Shown here: piece by piece, positions 23,091 to 35,500 of the stretch | Position numbering within the stretch: the stretch's first letter is position 1 | Layout of the letters: every line of letters begins with the position of its first letter | Assembly: GCA_037043455.1 (NCBI GenBank) | Contig: JAWPHD010001328.1 | Span: 124,001-188,000 of the forward strand | Source: Cyrtodaria siliqua | Taxonomy: Eukaryota > Mollusca > Bivalvia > Adapedonta > Hiatellidae | Reading direction: 5' to 3' | Length of the DNA stretch: 64,000 nt | Notes under the pieces: generated by a model | Database searches by the model: none | What the model was told of the DNA's origin: nothing | The model's input: the letters and a program-made list of their open reading frames with translations, nothing else | Translations under genes and position numbers: made by a program

Positions 23091-24040
23091 GTTTGGCCAA
23101 AATGTGTTATGTGAATTTACGAAATATATATACTGTCGTATAATACCTATGCATTGTTGAAATATTTATTTCTATTGTGCTTTTTATATATATTATTCAT
23201 ATCAATGTTTACATGTTTTTAACGTTTTTTCCCTGTCATATATGTTGTATGTTATAATGTTGTGTCATATGTATTCTGTTATCAGTTATATTTGTATTAT
23301 TAGCATTTTCCATCCTTCCTGTCGCTCAGTATAAGGCTGGTGACCGGTGTAAATCACAGGCAACCAGGGCTTGGCTCCATGGGCACTGGGTATGCCAGGA
23401 AGCATGTTTTTGTTAAAATTTTCGTCTTGTGCACTGTAAAAGAATATACATTTTATTTTGATATAAAAAAGCACCATAAAAAATGTGTTAATATTCCACA
23501 TAAAAGAAGTGCACCAAAGCACCATAAAAGATGAATAAATGACACATTAAAAGATGTGCTAGTATCAACTATGTTTACCACATATGTTTTTTAAGTAGTC
23601 ATTACATAAATGTACCTATAATTAATGCATTGTTTTAGATATCAGCTTATATCCTATAGTTCCTCGTTAACGGGCTAGTTACCTCAAGTGACCAGAGTCG
23701 TTGGGCCATTGTGGTAGCTGAGTGCTGTAGGTATAATGCTATTGTCCAAATGTGCTATAATTATATATATATAATGTAATTACATAATATTTGTCTTTGT
23801 ATCAGTATAATAATCTAAAAGATTGTAAAAACAAAACCAGTCAGTTTTGATTTTTAATTGATATTTAAAAGTAATTATGATCTGTTTAATAATAAAAAAA
23901 AAATAACAAAAACGCTGGTTTAATATATTTTATTAAAACCCCAAAAGTCCTAGTCACACCACCACGTGGTACCAGCTGGAAACTACAGATGCTACATCGA
24001 TAGGCTAACGTGACAGGCCGAATTATACTATATACCATTA
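23091..24040. other. no recognised feature
   Basis: AT-rich DNA. Small direct repeats occur near 23470-23550 ('caccataaaa.atgtgttaat'). No coding evidence. Confidence 0.4.
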
Positions 24041-24059
24041 TTTGGTATACACTTTGAAG

Positions 24060-24577
24060 TTTTATGCATTGATTTTTTTTTCACAGATTACATTCATTTA
24101 TATCATACTTAACTATAAAAATAAAGTATTTGACGGAAAAAAACAATTAAATAGGGTGTATTTGGGCAAACAAAGGCTATATTTGGGTAAATCGTATCCG
24201 ATTGATTTGATAATAATGAATTTTAAAATAGGCTGCAAAGTTCATATCTGCGGCTAATATATTTATTTTTTCACAGATTACATTCATTTATACCATACTT
24301 AACTATAACAAATGAAGTACTTGCCGAAAAAACAATTAAATAGGGTGTATTTGGGCAAACATGGGCTACATTTGGGTAAATCGTAAATCGTATCCGATTT
24401 GATAAAAAATAATTTTAAAAAAAGCTGCAAAATTCATATCTGCGGATAATATATTTTTTTTTTCACAGATTACATTCATTTATAACATACTTAACTATAC
24501 AAATAACGTATTTGCCGAAAAAACAATTACATAGGGTGTATTTGGGTAATTCCGATGTATTTGGGTAAATCGTGCTG
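24060..24577. repeat. ~195-bp tandem repeat, about 2.6 copies
   Basis: Units start 'ttcacagattacattcattt' at about 24079, 24274 and 24464, followed by 'cgaaaaaacaattaaatagg' and 'gtgtatttgggcaaa'. Unit length varies 190-195 bp. Confidence 0.85.
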
Positions 24578-24665
24578 CCCACATCTTCATCTTTCGTCGT
24601 TTTTTTGCGTACAATATGACCTATTTATGTGTCGACGTGCCGTAAAATACCATTCATTCATTCAC
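24578..24665 (+). mobile_element. LINE tail fragment
   Basis: 'gcgtacaatatgacctattt' and 'atgtgtcgacgtgccgtaaa' followed by CATT repeats. Only ~85 bp of the 3' end is present. Confidence 0.8.
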
Positions 24666-24669
24666 TATC

Positions 24670-25665
24670 TTCCTCTAATTCCGGTGGTTTGTAATCGGTT
24701 ATTAGTTTATCAAACAGATATGTTTGCGTTGTTTGACGGCCATTTTGATAGCTTCATCAGATTCAAAGTCCTGATCATCTCGAAGTCGTTTAACTGTCGA
24801 TTGGATTGCTCTGTGTATAGGATATTTTATTAACGTTTTATACCATAAAATACAATCCAAGTATTTGTTGACCCCTAGCTGCATTTCTGTAATAGGTTAT
24901 TGTAAGCTTTCTTTCTCGCCATATTTCTGTTAGGCCATCTTCCATCAGACCTGTTGGCCTTTGACTGGAATTCGTCTTGACATTGTTCAAAACGTCTCAC
25001 AGCACAATTAATTTTCGATAGGGTCCCATTGTAATGTTTTTGTTCGTGGCATAGAGATGAACAAAATTTACAACATGTATTTATGCTTAAATTCTTCATT
25101 GATCCAGTATCTGCAATTTAAAACACAACTAACAAATATTTACCAGATTGAACTTTTTTTAATTTCATGTTTGCGTGACACCTATCAAAATTTAGAAAAA
25201 AATGCAACCCCGTGATGATTAGACCCATGATGTGTAAAAAGAGGCAGAATTAGCTAGAAATCTTATATCAACATGCATTTTTCTATGACTCTTCCTAAAA
25301 TGCTGTAGATTTAGAACCTGGTAAAGATAAATCAATGTATCCTGTAAAATGTAGAAAAGCGGACTTGTTTTTTTTTAATCTGTGGGGCATGAGTATTCAA
25401 GGGAGATAATAGTGGTGTGCGTCCAAAAGCCTCATCAATAAAGATTGGATCTGTTTCCGTTTCAGAGGCATCATCATCATGGGATTCAATTTCACTTTCG
25501 TTTTCAGACACATCATCGCCAAGTACTGTATTATAATCCAGGTCATCGATATCGTAATTGTACCTTTTGGCTCCCGACATATTGCCCTTTCGAAGTTTAG
25601 AGTCATTAAACGATGTTGATGAAGAGCTTGCCGTAGAACTTCCTGAATGTTTATGCCTTATCAAA
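24670..25665 (-). CDS. possible multi-exon or decayed minus-strand gene of unknown family
   Basis: Three open stretches follow in order on the minus strand. 25664-25332 is Ser-rich then acidic (NYDIDDLDYNTVLGDDVSEN and SHDDDASETETDPIF). 25099-24875 has Cys pairs and basic residues (NTCCKFCSSLCHEQKHYNG, RRFEQCQDEFQSKANRSDGR). 24884-24702 is mixed helical (YLDCILWYKTLIKYPIHRAI). The last two abut with a one-base frame difference at 'ttacagaaatgcag', which could be a splice acceptor or a frameshift. I do not recognise the family. It might be a transposon gene. Confidence 0.35.
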
Positions 25666-25809
25666 GTAAACGAACGACAGAAGATCGTTTAAGGTCCCGA
25701 CCTCATCCGGGGAGATAATTTCTATAAACATATAGAGGCTGAACATACGCCCATCTACTACTAGTAATATGTCACACTTTTAACATTGGTGTCTATGGGA
25801 AAAATAATT

Positions 25810-26155
25810 AGTGGTTTCATACCTCAACAAGGACCAATATCATGGCATGTTGATCATTTTAGAAAAAGCCCCATGTCAATATCGTTTTCAAGAAGTAGTA
25901 TTTTTTAAATCTATTTTTAGCCCTGGTGGCCATCTTGAATTTTCGGCCAACCTGGAATTTTGTGCAACCTGGAATTTTGCTAGGATCAGTTGCCAATCAA
26001 GAGCAGCATTCCTGAGAAATTTCATAAAAATCCGGAAGAGTAGTCGCTACATAAAAAAGTTGACGGACGGACAAACAGACAGACAGACGGGTGACACCAT
26101 GGCATAAGCTCTGCTGATCAGTAGAGCTAAAAATGCTGATCTTTGATCAGTAGTG
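25810..26155 (-). mobile_element. head part of a tandem-monomer element
   Basis: One monomer ('aaggaccaatatcatggcat' to 'aaaaatccggaagagtagtc') plus the (GACA/GACG)n stretch and 'ggcataagctctgctgatca' head. It is the same family as 50336-52020 but lacks the LINE-like tail. Confidence 0.75.
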
Positions 26156-26660
26156 CTAAAAACTGTTGAAATATGTTCAGTGGTTCTTGAGAAGATCGTT
26201 TAAGGTTCCTACCGTATATGGCAACGGCGGCCGTCTTGGATGTGATGTTGACCTAATTTTAACAAGAAACGTGGAAATTCCACGAAAATCGGGTTTTCCA
26301 CTTGAAATGCTATTACACTATTGGTAAGATGGAAATGAAGTGACAAAGGTTTTTTCTACAAAAAACAGTAAATTGCATAAATGAAGTTGTTGTATTAAAG
26401 TGATATACTAGTAAGGCAAATATAAGCTAGACACATAGCAAGTTTCGTTGAAACATGTCATTCCTAATTAGTAATTGAGCAGAAATCGTTTTCTATTTTA
26501 GTATTGTAGCATGGTCACAGACAATTCTCTTTGTTCAGACACAGGTGTAAATCGTTTAATTGAAAATAAGACCTGTCAGAATAACTGTGAGAATAACTGA
26601 GAATAACAGTGAGAATAACAGTTAGAATAACTGAAATAGAGCTGAAATGGACATGCTACA
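26156..26660. other. mixed repeat remnants
   Basis: Fragments of the 'agcaagtttcgtt.aa' family and a short 'gaataacagtgagaataaca' tandem run (about 26578-26632). No gene. Confidence 0.4.
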
Positions 26661-26665
26661 AAACA

Positions 26666-26765
26666 TATAGAGTATGGTTTCATCTCGTTGGTTAATTTAA
26701 ACACCTCGATGGGCGTAGCCCATCTCGATGTTTAAATGAACCAACTCAATGAAACCATACTCTAT
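26666..26765. repeat. 100-bp near-perfect palindrome
   Basis: 'atagagtatggtttcatctc' ... 'cctcgatgggc' gta 'gcccatctcgatg' ... 'caatgaaaccatactctat'. Arms of about 48 bp with few mismatches would form a cruciform or hairpin. Confidence 0.85.
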
Positions 26766-26781
26766 CTGTTACATAGTGACC

Positions 26782-26911
26782 TAATCCGAGACTTCTCTGA
26801 CCCTAAAAGCCTTTTTTAATTTTTTTTTTTTTTTTTGCGGCTCTATAGACAGCCAGATGAAATATCAAAAATCGTAAAAAGGGCTGGTAAGGTCAGAGAA
26901 GGCTCGGATTA
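26782..26911. mobile_element. 130-bp MULE-type MITE with 9-bp target duplication
   Basis: Inverted ends 'taatccgagacttctctgac' / 'ggtcagagaaggctcggatta' surround a T-run. 'atagtgacc' flanks both sides (26773-26781 and 26912-26920), a 9-bp duplication typical of Mutator-like elements. It is the same family as the outer element at 44-423. Confidence 0.85.
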
Positions 26912-26914
26912 ATA

Positions 26915-28960
26915 GTGACCTTGACCTTGACACCCTAATGCAATCCCGAGCTTTCTTTCTGTAAGGTACCTACACAGCAAGTTTCGTTCCAATATCTCAT
27001 TCCCAACAAGTTATTGAGCGTAGACTGATTTGCAGCTCTACTGGCCAACAGGGCTTATGCGATCCGTCCGTCTGTCTGTCTTTCTGTTAGCACTTTATAA
27101 AATCTCCTCTGAAACCGCTTGAAGGATTTTGATGAAACTTCATCACAATGTTACTTGGGAGGGCCCCTCTCAGATTTGTGTTTTTCGCGGCCTCCAGTCA
27201 TCCAAGATGGCCGCCATGGCTAAAACTAGGTCAAATTTAAGGAAATTTCAAACGACATCTCCTCCGAAACCACTTATTCCATTCTTGTGAAATGTCATAT
27301 ATATGTTCCTTGGGTTAGCCTCTATCAAGTTTGTGTTTTTCGTTATCGTCAAATAATCAAAATGGCTGCCATGGCGACCCAAAGTTTACATAGAGTTATA
27401 TAGGAATAGGTTAAAAATTACATCTTCTCTGAAACCGCCAGAAAGATTTTGATGAAACTTAAGCACAATGATGTTTGGGATAGTCTCTCTCAGACTTGTG
27501 TTTTTCGCGACCGCCAGTCATCCAAGATGGCCGCCATGTCTAAAACTAGGTCAAATTTAAGGAAATTTCAAACAACATGTCCTCAGAAAACACTTGTTCC
27601 ATTCTTGTGAAATATCATAAACATGTTCCTTGGGTTGGCCTCTATCAAGTTTGTGTTTTTCGTTATTGTCGAATAATCAAAATGGCCACCACGTCAACCC
27701 AAAGTTTACATAGCGTTATATAGGAAAAGGCTAAAAATGACATCTTCTCTGAAACCGGTTAAAGGATTTTGATGAAACTTAATCACAATGATCTTTGGGA
27801 TAGTCCTCCTCAGATTTATGTTTTTCGCAGCCGTCAGTCATCCAAAATGGCCACCATGGCTAAAATTAGGTCAAATTTAAAGAGATTTCAAACGACATCT
27901 CCGAAACCACTTAATCCATTTCAGTGAAATATCATATACATGTTCCTTGGGTTGGCCTCTGTCAAATTTTTGTTTTTAGTTATTGTCGAATAATCAAAAT
28001 GGCCGCCACGAAAACACAGTTCCCTGTCCGATATTTTTATCCTTCTTTACATAGAGTTATATAGGAAAAGGCTAAAAATGACATCTTCTCTGAAACTCTT
28101 GAAGGACTTTGTTGAAACTTTATCACCATGATCTCTGGGATAGTGCGCCTCAGATTTGTTTTTTTCGCAGCCGCCATCAAATTTTTGTTTTTCGTTATCA
28201 TCGAATAATCAAAATGATTGCCATGGTGACCCAAAGTTTACATAGAGTTATATAGTAAAAGGTTATATATGAAATCTTCTCTGAAACCTTTTGAAGGATT
28301 TTGTTGAAACTTTATCACAATGATTGCGACTATTAAGTTTGTTTTTTCCTTTCTTGCAATAATCAATATGGCCGACGTGGCGACCCAAAGTTTATATAGG
28401 AAAAGGCTAAATATGACATCTTTACACAGTAGAGCGTCTACAGGCACACTTGTTCTATTTTTAGTAACAATGACCTGGACCCAAATGCAATCCCAAACTT
28501 ACATATGAAGTAAGCTACCTACACAGCAAGTTTCATTCTAATATCTCATTTCTTACTTCAGTTTTTGAGTGGAAACCGTATTTTTAGTAACAGTGACCTT
28601 GACCCCAATGGCAATCCCAAACTTACGTTTGATATAAGCTACCTACCCTGCAAGGTTCATTCCAATACCTCATTCCTAACAATTTATGGAGCGGAAAACT
28701 TGTTTCTATTTTTGTAACAGTGACCTTGACCCCAATGAACCCAAATGCAATCCCAAGCTTCCGTTCCATATAAGCTATCTACCATGCAAGTTTCATCGCA
28801 ATGTCATTTCTAACAAAATTTATTGAGCGAAAACTGTTCTATTTTTAGTAACAGTGACCTTGAACCCAGTGACCCCAAATGCAATCCCAAGCTTCCTTTA
28901 CATATAAGCTGCCTTTCCATATAAGCTACCTACCCTGTAAATATATCGATGGAAAACATG
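26915..28960. repeat. ~320-bp tandem monomers flanked by 'gaccttgaccccaatgcaatcc' units
   Basis: After a head 'gcagctctactggccaacag' and 'ccgtccgtctgtctgtcttt' (27032-27090), monomers repeat every ~320 bp. 'tccaagatggccgccat' occurs at 27203 and 27523, with a variant at 27842. 'aaaatggc.gcca.g..gacccaaagtttacatag' occurs at 27357, 27677 and 28210. From 28430 shorter ~140-bp 'cagtgaccttgaccccaatg' units follow. It is architecturally parallel to, but different in sequence from, the 50.4-52.0 kb element. Confidence 0.75.
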
Positions 28961-29395
28961 CAAACTCTCTATACATACAAACTTTGTGGATCCCAGGTCA
29001 TGGACATCTTTGCTCACGGTTGAAATCAGTGGATTTTGAGAATATCGTTTAATGTTTCGACATTTAGTGGTAAAGAAATGTTGACCTAAGGATCATCCAT
29101 GTGCAGTTTGTTCAAAATAGACCGAGTGATTTCTGAGGAGGTTGTTTGAAAAAGTGGCTAACAACGGACAGACCATAAATAAAGAGTGAATTATTCGGTT
29201 AGTTAATAATAACATCGGAGTATTGTTGATTCAATATATTTATTCACAATGGCAATAATAATGTATTCAACAGTTTGAAGCTTGTGTTCTAGTATATAAC
29301 TCCCACTCACACATTCACATACCTACACGCACACACACACACACACAGATTTCCACCTGAATAACTTTACTGTAATTACGGGGATTCACTAGCGA
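28961..29395. other. no gene; short CA microsatellite
   Basis: Contains an (AC)n stretch near 29327-29347. Otherwise nothing recognised. Confidence 0.5.
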
Positions 29396-29700
29396 AATAG
29401 TGATCCACCTGTACAAAGATCAACCTGTACAACACACTTGATCTGCCAGAAGTGATCCACCAGTTCACCTTGTACAACACTGATCCACCAGTAGTGATCC
29501 ACCACCAGCGATACACCAGAATGACCCTCCTTGTACAACAGTGATCCACCAGTAGTGACCCCTTGTACAACACAGATCCACCAGCAGTGATCCACTTGTA
29601 CAACACAGATCCACCAGCAGTGATCTGTACAACACAGATCCACCAGCAGTGATCCACTTGTACAACACAGATCCACCAGCAGTGATCCACTTGTAGAGGC
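29396..29700. repeat. ~33-36-bp minisatellite, 8-9 copies
   Basis: The unit 'acaacacagatccaccagca' + 'gtgatccacttgt' has deletions and substitutions towards the left. It is open in several frames purely because of its period, so those frames are not genes. Confidence 0.85.
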
Positions 29701-29705
29701 CATCT

Positions 29706-30280
29706 GTACAGTGAGTGCACACAGCATTACTTCATTCTGTCTGTATGAGCTTTCTATTGAAAACATCAACACATATCCATCAAAATCTGTTTGCTTCATT
29801 AATCTAGGTAACCTGATCCAAGGACCAGTCAAGACTGACCTCATTTGTGACTTGTTTCTATACATTTTACGAGACCTGTTAATTAATTAAAATAAAACAG
29901 TAGAAAACTAGAAGCAGAAATAAACCCATCAAATTAAACACTTCTACTAATGTTTCCAGTCCAATGTCCAACTTAATGACTGCCTCCAGAAAGGGTCCTT
30001 CTTACTTTTTTGTTTTAGGAATAATCCGACAGTTGCGTTCACAGACGCGTTTTTTTAGAGACACTACCTCCTGTAAACTATACAAAATGAACCATTCATT
30101 TTTTCATGGTGTTGCATTATTACCAAGAAATTACTCATAAGGTCAGTATCTTGATCAGGGAGTAAAACACTTGTTTTAAACGTTTACAGTAATGCACCTT
30201 TCCTGCAGATTTTCCAGCAAATAATACAAAAACGGTAATCACTTTAACCGAACTTTAGAAATAAGTTTATTTGGTGCTTG
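29706..30280. other. no recognised feature
   Basis: Unique-looking AT-rich sequence. Confidence 0.4.
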
Positions 30281-30284
30281 TTTC

Positions 30285-30600
30285 TTCATAGGGGCCGGGG
30301 ATAGGATTGTAGACTCAGAATCCGAAGGTTACAGGTTCTAACCCCACAAGCACCACTGGGTTTCTTTGATGTGTCCTTAGTCAAGACAATTCCCTTAGGC
30401 TTGTCCGTAGGACGAGACTGTAAACTGGGCAGTCTCTTGTTTAGCAGACTATTCTAATGCCTCTATTTGATGGTAAGAGAAGGTCACAGTTGCCATACTT
30501 TCTATGTATCTGACATTCCCCTCCATCTAGGGTGGTTCAGAAAACCTATAATGTGCTGGTGAACAACAATTCACGTTTTCTTCATGGCTGACCAAGTTGT
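30285..30600 (+). mobile_element. tRNA-derived SINE-like element
   Basis: A tRNA-like head includes 'ggattgtagactcagaatcc' and the B-box-like 'aggttctaaccccac' (30330-30344). It is followed by the conserved body 'gatgtgtccttagtcaagac' typical of animal tRNA SINEs. The 3' boundary is uncertain. Confidence 0.65.
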
Positions 30601-31225
30601 AATTGTTGACCAGGTCAGCTTATGCATACCCTGATGTCCTTTATATGCCATTTTAAAACGAGATAAAATGTAGGGCAAAGAAAGAAAACAACATTTCTTC
30701 TATTGCGTTGGCACCCACGATTCAAAGTTAATGCACTGCCTTGCAACAAAAATTTAACTTCGTCTATCTCTGAAGCATATTCAAAAATTAAAGGTAATAA
30801 GCTATAAATATCTCAATAAGAGCAAAATATCTCTAAAAATAGCAAGTAACACAGCACCAATAAAAAATAGCAACAACTTTTTAATTTTACAATAATAAAT
30901 AAATACATACATTATAAAAAATGTACAATCCAAGACCACTACATGTATAAAGTTACAAAACATTTCAAAATATAATTCATTACAAATAGATACTTGTCTA
31001 AATAAGGCCAGCTTTTCTCTCAATAAAATTAAAATAAAGTGAGTTTATCAAAAAGAATTTTGTAAACATCAGTATTACTACCTGTAACATAATCGTGACT
31101 GTATATAATATTACACGTGTAATTAAGCATCACATTGTGTAACTTTCACTATTGCATTTGTGTTACTTCTGACATACAGGTAATTAAGATTTTATTACAC
31201 ACGTGTGTAGCTTTAACATCATACG
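30601..31225. other. no recognised feature
   Basis: AT-rich. No exon-like segments seen on either strand. Confidence 0.4.
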
Positions 31226-31400
31226 CGGGGGATCCAAAAGTTTGTGGAGTTTATTTGAATTGGGGTTTTATAGCACACCAACAGAAGAATGGTTATATGG
31301 CGCCACCAGGAATGACCATTCCAGGCCCAACCTCCATTTACATCGAGATAAAAGTATGCAGAATGGGCCTAGAACCTTCTCACATGTAACTGTAAATTAA
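31226..31400 (+). repeat. dispersed repeat ('ggcgcaccaacac' family), copy 1
   Basis: 'aattggggttttatagcaca' ... 'ggttatatggcgccaccagg' ... 'gaatgggcctagaaccttct'. The same family is at 31588-31785 and 32992-33190. Confidence 0.75.
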
Positions 31401-31587
31401 AAGTTTGTGGAATAAATCATAAAACCTTTGGTAAAGGTTGTTTTTAGTTTGATACTTTAATCTAGTGTCGTCATATGCAACCTTGAATAAGGATATACAT
31501 TTCATAATAATAGTGAACACAATCTTAAAATATGTCATACAGGTACGGGAAATAAAAATGTCAAAAGTAATGTAAAGAATTGATTTG

Positions 31588-31785
31588 AATTTGGTTTTAT
31601 GGCGCACCAACACAAGAAAGGTTATCAGAAATAAACATGGCAGGCTAATCCTCCATTTACATAGAGACAGTATGAAAATGGGCATAGAACCTGGCGAGGT
31701 GCTGAAAATTCTATTGAGGACAGTCCACTAACGATGGAGTCACATTCCCACATGCAGGGTCATGATGAAGACCTTTAATAAGCAT
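31588..31785 (+). repeat. dispersed repeat ('ggcgcaccaacac' family), copy 2
   Basis: 'ttggttttatggcgcaccaa' ... 'tcctccatttacatagagac' ... 'catgatgaagacctttaata'. This is the most complete copy, preserving the end that copy 3 has displaced to 34028-34062. Confidence 0.75.
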
Positions 31786-32740
31786 GACAAAAGGAGGGCC
31801 TACCCCTCTGCCTGTAGTGGGATTTGCAGTGGTTCTTTTCGATACATGGCAACCACACATTGCGCAATGTAAATACTCAATAGCAATGTTACATTTGGTT
31901 AAAATTGTCCATAAACTTTTGGATCAACCTATGTAATCAGAATATACTATACACATGTGTCATCATACATACATGTAACAATTATGTAATAATTAGCATA
32001 CGCGTATGTGCTACACATACTAATACTACATATGGTAGGTGACACACGACAATGATGCAGGATTTCTGCGATTAATACCTTCATCAACTGTTGTACGAAC
32101 ACCCATTCCCAATACTGTACTGCCCACATGTGGAGAGTCCGACATGAACATGAGGCTAACGATCTCACATACTCACACCTGACACTCGGATACCATGAAG
32201 TAAAGATTACCGTACCAAATCTATCCATTATGTTAAACCCTGCTAATCCTGTATCCCTACACCGCAGTATATATTTATAGAATTATTTTTATGCATGTAA
32301 GCGATTTATATTGCTTCTCAAGGGCAGTGTAAATCGCATATATGAGAAATATTTGCTATGAATGTTTTGTACCATAGCTTTAACGTTTTTACAAAAGGTT
32401 GTTAGGTACACGATATAACTGCCAAATCTGTCAGTTATAGCACGGTTGAAAAATACTGGCAGTTATTGCACGGGTATTCAGGTTTATGAAAACTGTAACC
32501 ATTAGAGCTATCGTACAATTAATTTTTCTACTCATATGTACAGTTAAATATTGCACCATCATCTATTTGCTATAACAAACTTTGTAACATAGTCACATTA
32601 AAACATTTTAATAAACAATGTACTGGAAGAATACATCCAATCCAATATGCATAGTGAACAACTATCACGGTTAAACATCCTCGCGTATATGTTCCAAAAG
32701 TTAATGGTGCACATATTTCTTACAGAACTTCGATCATGAC
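31786..32740. other. no recognised feature
   Basis: AT-rich. Dyads near 32300-32560 are short. No coding support. Confidence 0.4.
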
Positions 32741-32744
32741 TCAT

Positions 32745-34185
32745 CTTTAAAGGAGCTATCCCGCCATCAACAGGCACATTTTACAACAAATGTAAACAGT
32801 TTCTAAACCTAATGACGATGATGTATATATATTGCTTACATTTTTTTAGAATGCAAACTCTATAGACACGATAGAAATGGCTTTAACCAGCCAAGCCAAA
32901 CCCTAAAACTGTAGCGCTGAATTAGGAAAATATCAACTCATAATTCATTTCATGCATATTCAATTACAGATATTTTAAGAACCCGTGAATTGAATTGAAT
33001 TGGGGTTTTAAGGCGCACCAACACATGAAAAGGTTATATGGCACCTAACAGGCATGAACATGCCAGGCTCATCTTCCATGTACATCGAGATAAAATATGG
33101 AAAATGGGCCTAGAACCTTCTCACCCTGAACTGCAGAGTTGCTGCAAATTCTATCTTAGAAACTCCATTTATGCTGGAGCCACGTTTATTGTTTTTATGC
33201 CACTGCTCTTTTGATGCGCGCGAGATGGCACCTGAAACAATGCAGGTAGGCCTTTTTCTGCCCATTTTGTGAAAAAGAGCCTGGACAAATTAGAAAAATT
33301 TACACCGTAAATTTTGCCCAATTGAGAAAAAAATTAATCGCTTTACGCCTCAAATTGGGAATTTTCATAAGTTAGTTGTACATAAATATCAGGTCGTTTT
33401 AATTGCCTGGTTCCAATACATGTTACATGATTTAAATATTGTTATTTTTATAGTATTTCCTTGTAAACATTTGTATATTTGACCTGACTTTGTAAATATT
33501 TTGCAATAAAGCATTGAAACTACAACCGTGTTCTTTATTTCTATATAACACACAAACATTCAACTACAACTTACTACTTACTGAAACTGTAAATTTTCCT
33601 CAAAATTAATCCAAAAACTATAACAGTGTTCACTGTTAATCATCAACGTTAAATAAACATCATTCCCGATAAGCTTGCAATTATTCACAAAACGTTGTAG
33701 TTCCACGTCCCGTTATTATAAACAACCCCAAAACGAACGCGTTCCGTGATTGGGAAATATATTAGACTAAACCGCGTGACGTCATGACTGTTGATATTTA
33801 TTATTTCCGGTTTCAATTTGAGAGCGTCCTGGTAATATTTCAGCTGTTTTTCTTACGTTTCACGCACGTACTGTAAATTTGATTTTGTAATGTTTAATTC
33901 TTTCTTAAATTCGTCCTCGTCCTGTGGACTAGGAAGGGGAATTTTATTTCAGAATTGGGAAAAAACAACTATATTTGGCATTTGGAATGGGTCCGATAGT
34001 CGGACCCGTGAGAATAGTAGAGAAAGGCCCGGCAGGGATCATGATGAAGACCTTTAATGAAAAAACTCTACTTTTAATCGGCATATATACGTTATTATAT
34101 GACCTGAACACCAGGATAGTTTTGATAACGTTTTTTTAGTGGTAATTTGCTGTTATTAGGTGGGTTAGTTTCTTTAAGTGAACAA
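32745..34185. repeat. three-level nested dispersed repeats
   Basis: The outer family ('atcccgccatcaacaggcac' to 'gctgttattaggtgggttag') is split at 32990/34062. The middle family ('aattggggttttaaggcgca' to 'catgatgaagacctttaatg') is itself split at about 33190/34025. The inner 830 bp has 'ggcctttttctgcccatttt' near its left and 'gagaaaggcccggcaggg' near its right end, a possible short TIR. An 'aataaagcattgaaa' signal is at about 33508. Confidence 0.65.
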
Positions 34186-34189
34186 GCTA

Positions 34190-35130
34190 GTACCTTAGTA
34201 TTGAACAATGACTGAATCATCGTACAGGCTCTTCAGTGCAAATAGTGCATATTTTATATCATTTTCACTCTGTGTTATCCAACTACCAATGAGTTACGAA
34301 TAAAAACTTTATAAACTGTCTACGAGTTTTGCTAATACAGACCGTGTATAAATGATACGCCGGGGTCAGCTGGACAAAGTGTCTGTACTTTGTTACTGTC
34401 TTCATTGTATTAACTACAACTATCACTGAAGGTGATGAATACCCCCGCATGGAAAATTCTAAGTTAAACAAAGGGCCATAATTCTGTAATAAATTAGGCA
34501 ATCAATGATGGGTCATGTAGAGGGACATAAGGTCAGTTGTTATGAGTATATGAAGTTTGGGAACAACCCATTCAAAACTATTGGGGAAATGCAAGCAATA
34601 AAGATGTGTTACACGACATGACGGGACAAAAATGTGTTACGGAACGTGACGCGATGTTACGGACAATGTGATTCCTATATAGCCCAATATGTTACAAACT
34701 CAAAAATCATTTTTACGCATACCTGTCGTTATCATTTTTATGCATACTTGCTGTTATCAATAGAAGTAAGTTATATAAATCTCATCTTAAATTGTCAAAC
34801 ATGTAAATACATTAACATTCAATTGATATCAAGTCAGCAGTTTCAATTTACATACAAAAATACAAGTACCTTACTACTACGCACACACTAGGCCTGATTA
34901 TGGTAGGTGCTAAGAATGTTGTAAAAATGACACCACTAACATCGACGATTCCAACAGAGGAACCTTGCATACTGGAGGCTAATGTACAACATCTATCTTT
35001 GGTATACACTTCTGACATTTTGAAACTTACATCGGTTGCTTTAAAGGGCCATTTTTATTTATCTTGCAAAAATGGCGTCCTTCCATCCAGACATCTGTAT
35101 GCAACAAGTGATGGGTAGTAAGTTAAAAAT
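34190..35130. other. no recognised feature
   Basis: AT-rich. Short tandem 'tgttacggaacgtgac.cgatgttacgg' words near 34630. No exon support. Confidence 0.4.
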
Positions 35131-35139
35131 CAAAATTGT

Positions 35140-35500
35140 TTTTAAAAAATTTGAAGTCCTTATCCCGCCATCAACAGGCAAATAATTTTGCAACAGATGT
35201 ACACCATTTCTAAACCTACTGACGACGAGGTATATATCTTACTTGCACATTTTGAGAATCCAAACTCTATAGAAACTATATAAACGCCTTTAACCAGCCA
35301 AGCAAAACTCCAAAACTGGAGCTTTGAATTAAGCGTTACTAACTCAAATTCATTTCACGCATATTTAACCACGGGTATTTTAAGAACCAGTGAATAAACC
35401 TATACTTTTGATCGGCACATATACATTATTTTATGACCTGAACACCTGGCTGGAGTTTTGAGTGTAATTTTGCTGTTATATGGTGGCTTAATGCCTTTAA
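35140..35500 (+). repeat. intact copy of the 'cccgccatcaacaggca' dispersed family
   Basis: It matches the two halves of 32745-34185 without interruption. A third copy lies inverted at 39110-39485 within the last RAPGEF1 intron. Confidence 0.75.

Noticed and set aside
29376..29865. Gly/Trp-rich repetitive frames on the minus strand
   Set aside because: These are open in three registers because of a ~33-36-bp minisatellite. No start context or splice support.
30285..30360. Functional tRNA gene
   Set aside because: The A-box region and acceptor stem do not fold well and a SINE body follows. Better explained as a tRNA-derived SINE.
34898..35118. 72-codon plus-strand frame
   Set aside because: No recognisable domain, splice or repeat support. 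Its length is expected by chance in this composition.
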